A stretch of DNA of 7,339 nucleotides from Oxalobacteraceae bacterium (GTDB lineage: Bacteria > Pseudomonadota > Gammaproteobacteria > Burkholderiales > Burkholderiaceae_D), in NCBI GenBank assembly GCA_947453015.1, contig CANGFL010000061.1, forward strand, positions 1 through 7,339, written 5' to 3'. Made by a program: the position numbers and the translations under genes. This document shows positions 5,073 to 7,339 of the stretch, in pieces; position 1 is the first letter of the stretch, and each line of letters opens with the position of its first letter. The notes under the pieces were generated by a model, which saw only the letters and a list, made by a program, of their open reading frames with translations, made no database searches and was not told the origin of the DNA.

Positions 5073-6560
5073 TCAGGACGCTAGCGCCTGAGTAATAGCG
5101 CGCAGGCAGGCACTCATCAAAGGACTCGGCAACAAACCTAATACCAAGGTCGCCGCACCATTGATCGACAAAACGATTTGCATGTCCTTAGGAACACTTA
5201 TGGGAGCGGTATCAATTGCGTCATCAAAGTACATGAGTTTTATCACGCGCAAATAATAGAACGCACCAACCAGTGACATCATCACCGCGAAAATAACCAA
5301 TGCAACCTGCCCTGCTTCAAGCGCAGCCTGTAGCACGGACAACTTCGCATAAAAGCCCACCATCGGCGGCACACCTGCCAATGACAGCATGAGCAACATC
5401 ATCATGGCTGCAAACCATGGACTACGTTGATTCAAGCCTTTGAAATCATCCAACTGTTCAGCTTCAAAACCCTGACGCGACAGCAGCATAATGGTCGCGA
5501 AACTACCCAACGTAGTCAGCACATAGGTGATGGTGTAAAACATTGATGCGCTGTAGGCGCTGGCTGTTGCTTCAGCAGTCGAACCTGTAAAAACACCCGA
5601 CGCCAAACCAAGCAACATAAAACCCATTTGCGAAATGGTTGAGTACGCCAGCATACGTTTGATATTGGTCTGCGCTAGCGCGGTAATGTTACCGATAACC
5701 AGTGAAGCAACCGACATCACCACCAGCATCTGCTGCCAGTCTGCGGCCAATGCGCCCAACCCTTCTACCAACAAGCGCATGCAAATAGCAAAGGCAGCGA
5801 GCTTAGGCGCAGCACCCAATAACAACGTAACCGAGGTAGGAGCACCTTGATACACATCCGGTGCCCACATATGAAAGGGTGCGGCTCCTAATTTAAAGGC
5901 TAGGCCTGCCACCATAAATACCAGACCTAACACGAGCACAGTCTTACTCGCCGTACCTGCAGCGATAGCCGCCGCTACTTGTGTCAAGTTGAGAGAACCA
6001 GTAGCGCCGTACAACATCGACATACCGTACAACATAAAACCCGAAGCAAGCGCACCAAGTACAAAATACTTCATAGCAGCTTCAGTGGAAATAGGATTAT
6101 CACGGCGCAATGCCACCAAGGCATACAACGAGAGCGACATTAATTCCAGTCCGAGATAAATGATCAGGAAGCTATTCCCTGAAATCATGATCATCTGACC
6201 AAGCAAAGTCAGCAATGCCAACACATAAAATTCGCCACTCAACGAGCCGCCTAGCATGCCGCGAATCAACACATATTGGCGGGAATAAATCAGCGTAATA
6301 AACGTGGCCGTGCAAGCAAACAGCTTGAGCAGCATGGCCATAGGATCGTTCACAAACATTTGATTAAAAGCGTAGCTACTACCGGCCACACCAAAACCTG
6401 AGATGGCGATGTAGCCTGTCACGACAATCGCGAGTAACGACAAGCGATGACTCACAGGCTGGCTATCTTCGTGCACAAACAGCCCGGCGACCAGCACGGC
6501 CATGATCGCAATCGCGAGAAAAATCTCAGCGCTAGCGGGAATCAGGTTCAGTTCATTCAT
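5073..6560 (-). CDS. nuoN: NADH-quinone oxidoreductase subunit N (complex I)
   Basis: NuoN is one of three antiporter-like proton-translocating subunits in the membrane arm of respiratory complex I, which couples NADH oxidation and quinone reduction to proton export. The 495 residues, hydrophobic nearly throughout, match the usual length (E. coli 485) and about 14 helices. The proton-path charges are present: E139 in YLGLELMSLS (E. coli E133), K223 in FKLGAAPFHMW (K217), K253 in AAPKLAAF (K247) and K406 in FYAKLSVL (K395). NIKRMLAYSTISQMGF at 299-314 is the antiporter-family signature. The gene follows nuoM by 23 nt and precedes the DUF2818-type gene by 13 nt, as the last canonical nuo gene. 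The start MNELNLIPAS is family-like, though I see no strong Shine-Dalgarno before it. Nothing suggests a frameshift or a missing residue. Confidence 0.97.
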   Translation of the reverse strand: MNELNLIPASAEIFLAIAIMAVLVAGLFVHEDSQPVSHRLSLLAIVVTGYIAISGFGVAGSSYAFNQMFVNDPMAMLLKLFACTATFITLIYSRQYVLIRGMLGGSLSGEFYVLALLTLLGQMIMISGNSFLIIYLGLELMSLSLYALVALRRDNPISTEAAMKYFVLGALASGFMLYGMSMLYGATGSLNLTQVAAAIAAGTASKTVLVLGLVFMVAGLAFKLGAAPFHMWAPDVYQGAPTSVTLLLGAAPKLAAFAICMRLLVEGLGALAADWQQMLVVMSVASLVIGNITALAQTNIKRMLAYSTISQMGFMLLGLASGVFTGSTAEATASAYSASMFYTITYVLTTLGSFATIMLLSRQGFEAEQLDDFKGLNQRSPWFAAMMMLLMLSLAGVPPMVGFYAKLSVLQAALEAGQVALVIFAVMMSLVGAFYYLRVIKLMYFDDAIDTAPISVPKDMQIVLSINGAATLVLGLLPSPLMSACLRAITQALAS

Positions 6561-6583
6561 GATCAGCCGATGAAAATTCTAGG

Positions 6584-7339
6584 TTATTGGGGAATCTTGG
6601 AAACCGACACATGCTGAAGTAAATCAGTCACCGAGGTCTGCATCGCATCGGTAAACGGAGCGGGATACACGCCCATCCACAGCACAGCAATCGCCAATAC
6701 GCTCAGCATGAAAAACTCACGTGACGTAAGGTCTGTCAGAGCAGCGACATCGTCATTCGCTACCTCACCAAACACGACGCGTTTAACCAGCCACAACGAA
6801 TAAGCCGCGCCCAGTATCAACGCAGTCGCCGCCAGCAAACCGATCCAGAAATTGTATTTGACTGAACCGAGTATCACTAGAAACTCACCGATGAAGCCCG
6901 AAGTACCGGGTAACCCAGCGTTGGCCAACGAAAAAAGTACAAACAAGGCTGCAAACCGTGGCATGGTGTTGATGACACCGCCATACGATGCAATCTCGCG
7001 AGAGTGAACACGGTCGTATAGAACGCCGATACACAAAAACATCGCACCCGACACAAAGCCGTGCGAGATCATTTGCATCAAACCACCTTGCACCGCCATC
7101 TCACCAAACAAAAAGAAACCTAAGGTGACAAAACCCATGTGGGCAATCGATGAATACGCCACCAGTTTTTTCATGTCAGCTTGCACCAGCGCGACCAAAC
7201 CAATGTAAATCACAGCAACTAAGGACAAAGCAATCATCATCCCCGATAAATAGTGACTAGCATCGGGTGCAATCGGGAGTGAAAATCTCAAGAAACCATA
7301 ACCACCTAGCTTCAACATGATCGCCGCCAGTACCACCGA
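6584..7339 (-). CDS. nuoM: NADH-quinone oxidoreductase subunit M (complex I), C-terminal part
   Basis: NuoM is a second antiporter-like proton-pumping subunit of complex I. The frame is open to the right edge, giving the last 251 residues of a protein usually about 490-510 long; the apparent GTG start at 7336 is only an internal valine, and the preceding codon is Ser. The fragment opens with SVVLAAIMLKLGGYGFLRF. Its lysine, residue 10, lies in the helix carrying E. coli K265. ADMKKLVAYSSIAHMGF at 54-70 is the family signature. MISHGFVSGAMF (90-101) and LPGTSGFIGEF (143-153) are typical of NuoM/ND4. A glutamate in SREFF near 208 may be the functional Glu of the late helix (E407 in E. coli), an alignment I could not check. 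It ends 23 nt before nuoN in the same operon. Confidence 0.96.
   Translation of the reverse strand, partial: SVVLAAIMLKLGGYGFLRFSLPIAPDASHYLSGMMIALSLVAVIYIGLVALVQADMKKLVAYSSIAHMGFVTLGFFLFGEMAVQGGLMQMISHGFVSGAMFLCIGVLYDRVHSREIASYGGVINTMPRFAALFVLFSLANAGLPGTSGFIGEFLVILGSVKYNFWIGLLAATALILGAAYSLWLVKRVVFGEVANDDVAALTDLTSREFFMLSVLAIAVLWMGVYPAPFTDAMQTSVTDLLQHVSVSKIPQ

Noticed and set aside
6561..6583. Possible regulatory element between nuoM and nuoN
   Set aside because: The gap is only 23 nt, with no hairpin or T-tract; it is an ordinary intra-operon spacer.

Overview
The window looks like core chromosome of a betaproteobacterium, most likely Burkholderiales and perhaps an Oxalobacteraceae relative such as Undibacterium. 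That placement is an inference from protein style and gene order. The supporting points are a 974-residue RNase E with an RG/EPK-rich tail ending in [10 protein letters not shown], a small DUF2818-type membrane protein and a Nudix hydrolase directly behind nuoN, and rluC divergent from rne. Base composition is near balanced by eye. There are no mobile elements, tRNAs, rRNAs or CRISPR arrays.

Layout, left to right. Positions 1-468 (minus strand) are the first 156 codons of an rluC-type 23S rRNA pseudouridine synthase; the window edge falls exactly on the catalytic Asp codon of HRLD. Positions 469-1122 are a 654-bp divergent non-coding region holding the upstream region and leader of rne. It contains two terminator-like hairpins (658-681, 870-933), two hairpins just ahead of the ribosome-binding site (1057-1088, 1094-1107) and one doubtful small ORF (581-823). 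Positions 1123-4047 (plus) are a complete rne. A hairpin at 4069-4102 is flanked by an A-tract and a T-tract and can terminate transcription from both sides. On the minus strand, transcribed right to left, lie nuoM (3' part, 6584-7339), nuoN (5073-6560), a DUF2818-type gene (4748-5059) and a Nudix/ADP-ribose pyrophosphatase-like gene (4127-4690). These are spaced 23, 13 and 57 nt apart and form the distal end of the NADH dehydrogenase I (complex I) operon.

Two themes emerge. One is RNA metabolism: RNase E, scaffold of the RNA degradosome, and the rRNA modification enzyme RluC share a divergent control region. The other is respiration: NuoM and NuoN are proton-pumping membrane subunits of complex I, followed by two accessory genes of uncertain relation to it. 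No wholly new system is evident. The points most worth a second look are the structured rne leader, the histidine-rich insertions in the RNase E scaffold tail, and the uncharacterised membrane gene attached to nuoN.
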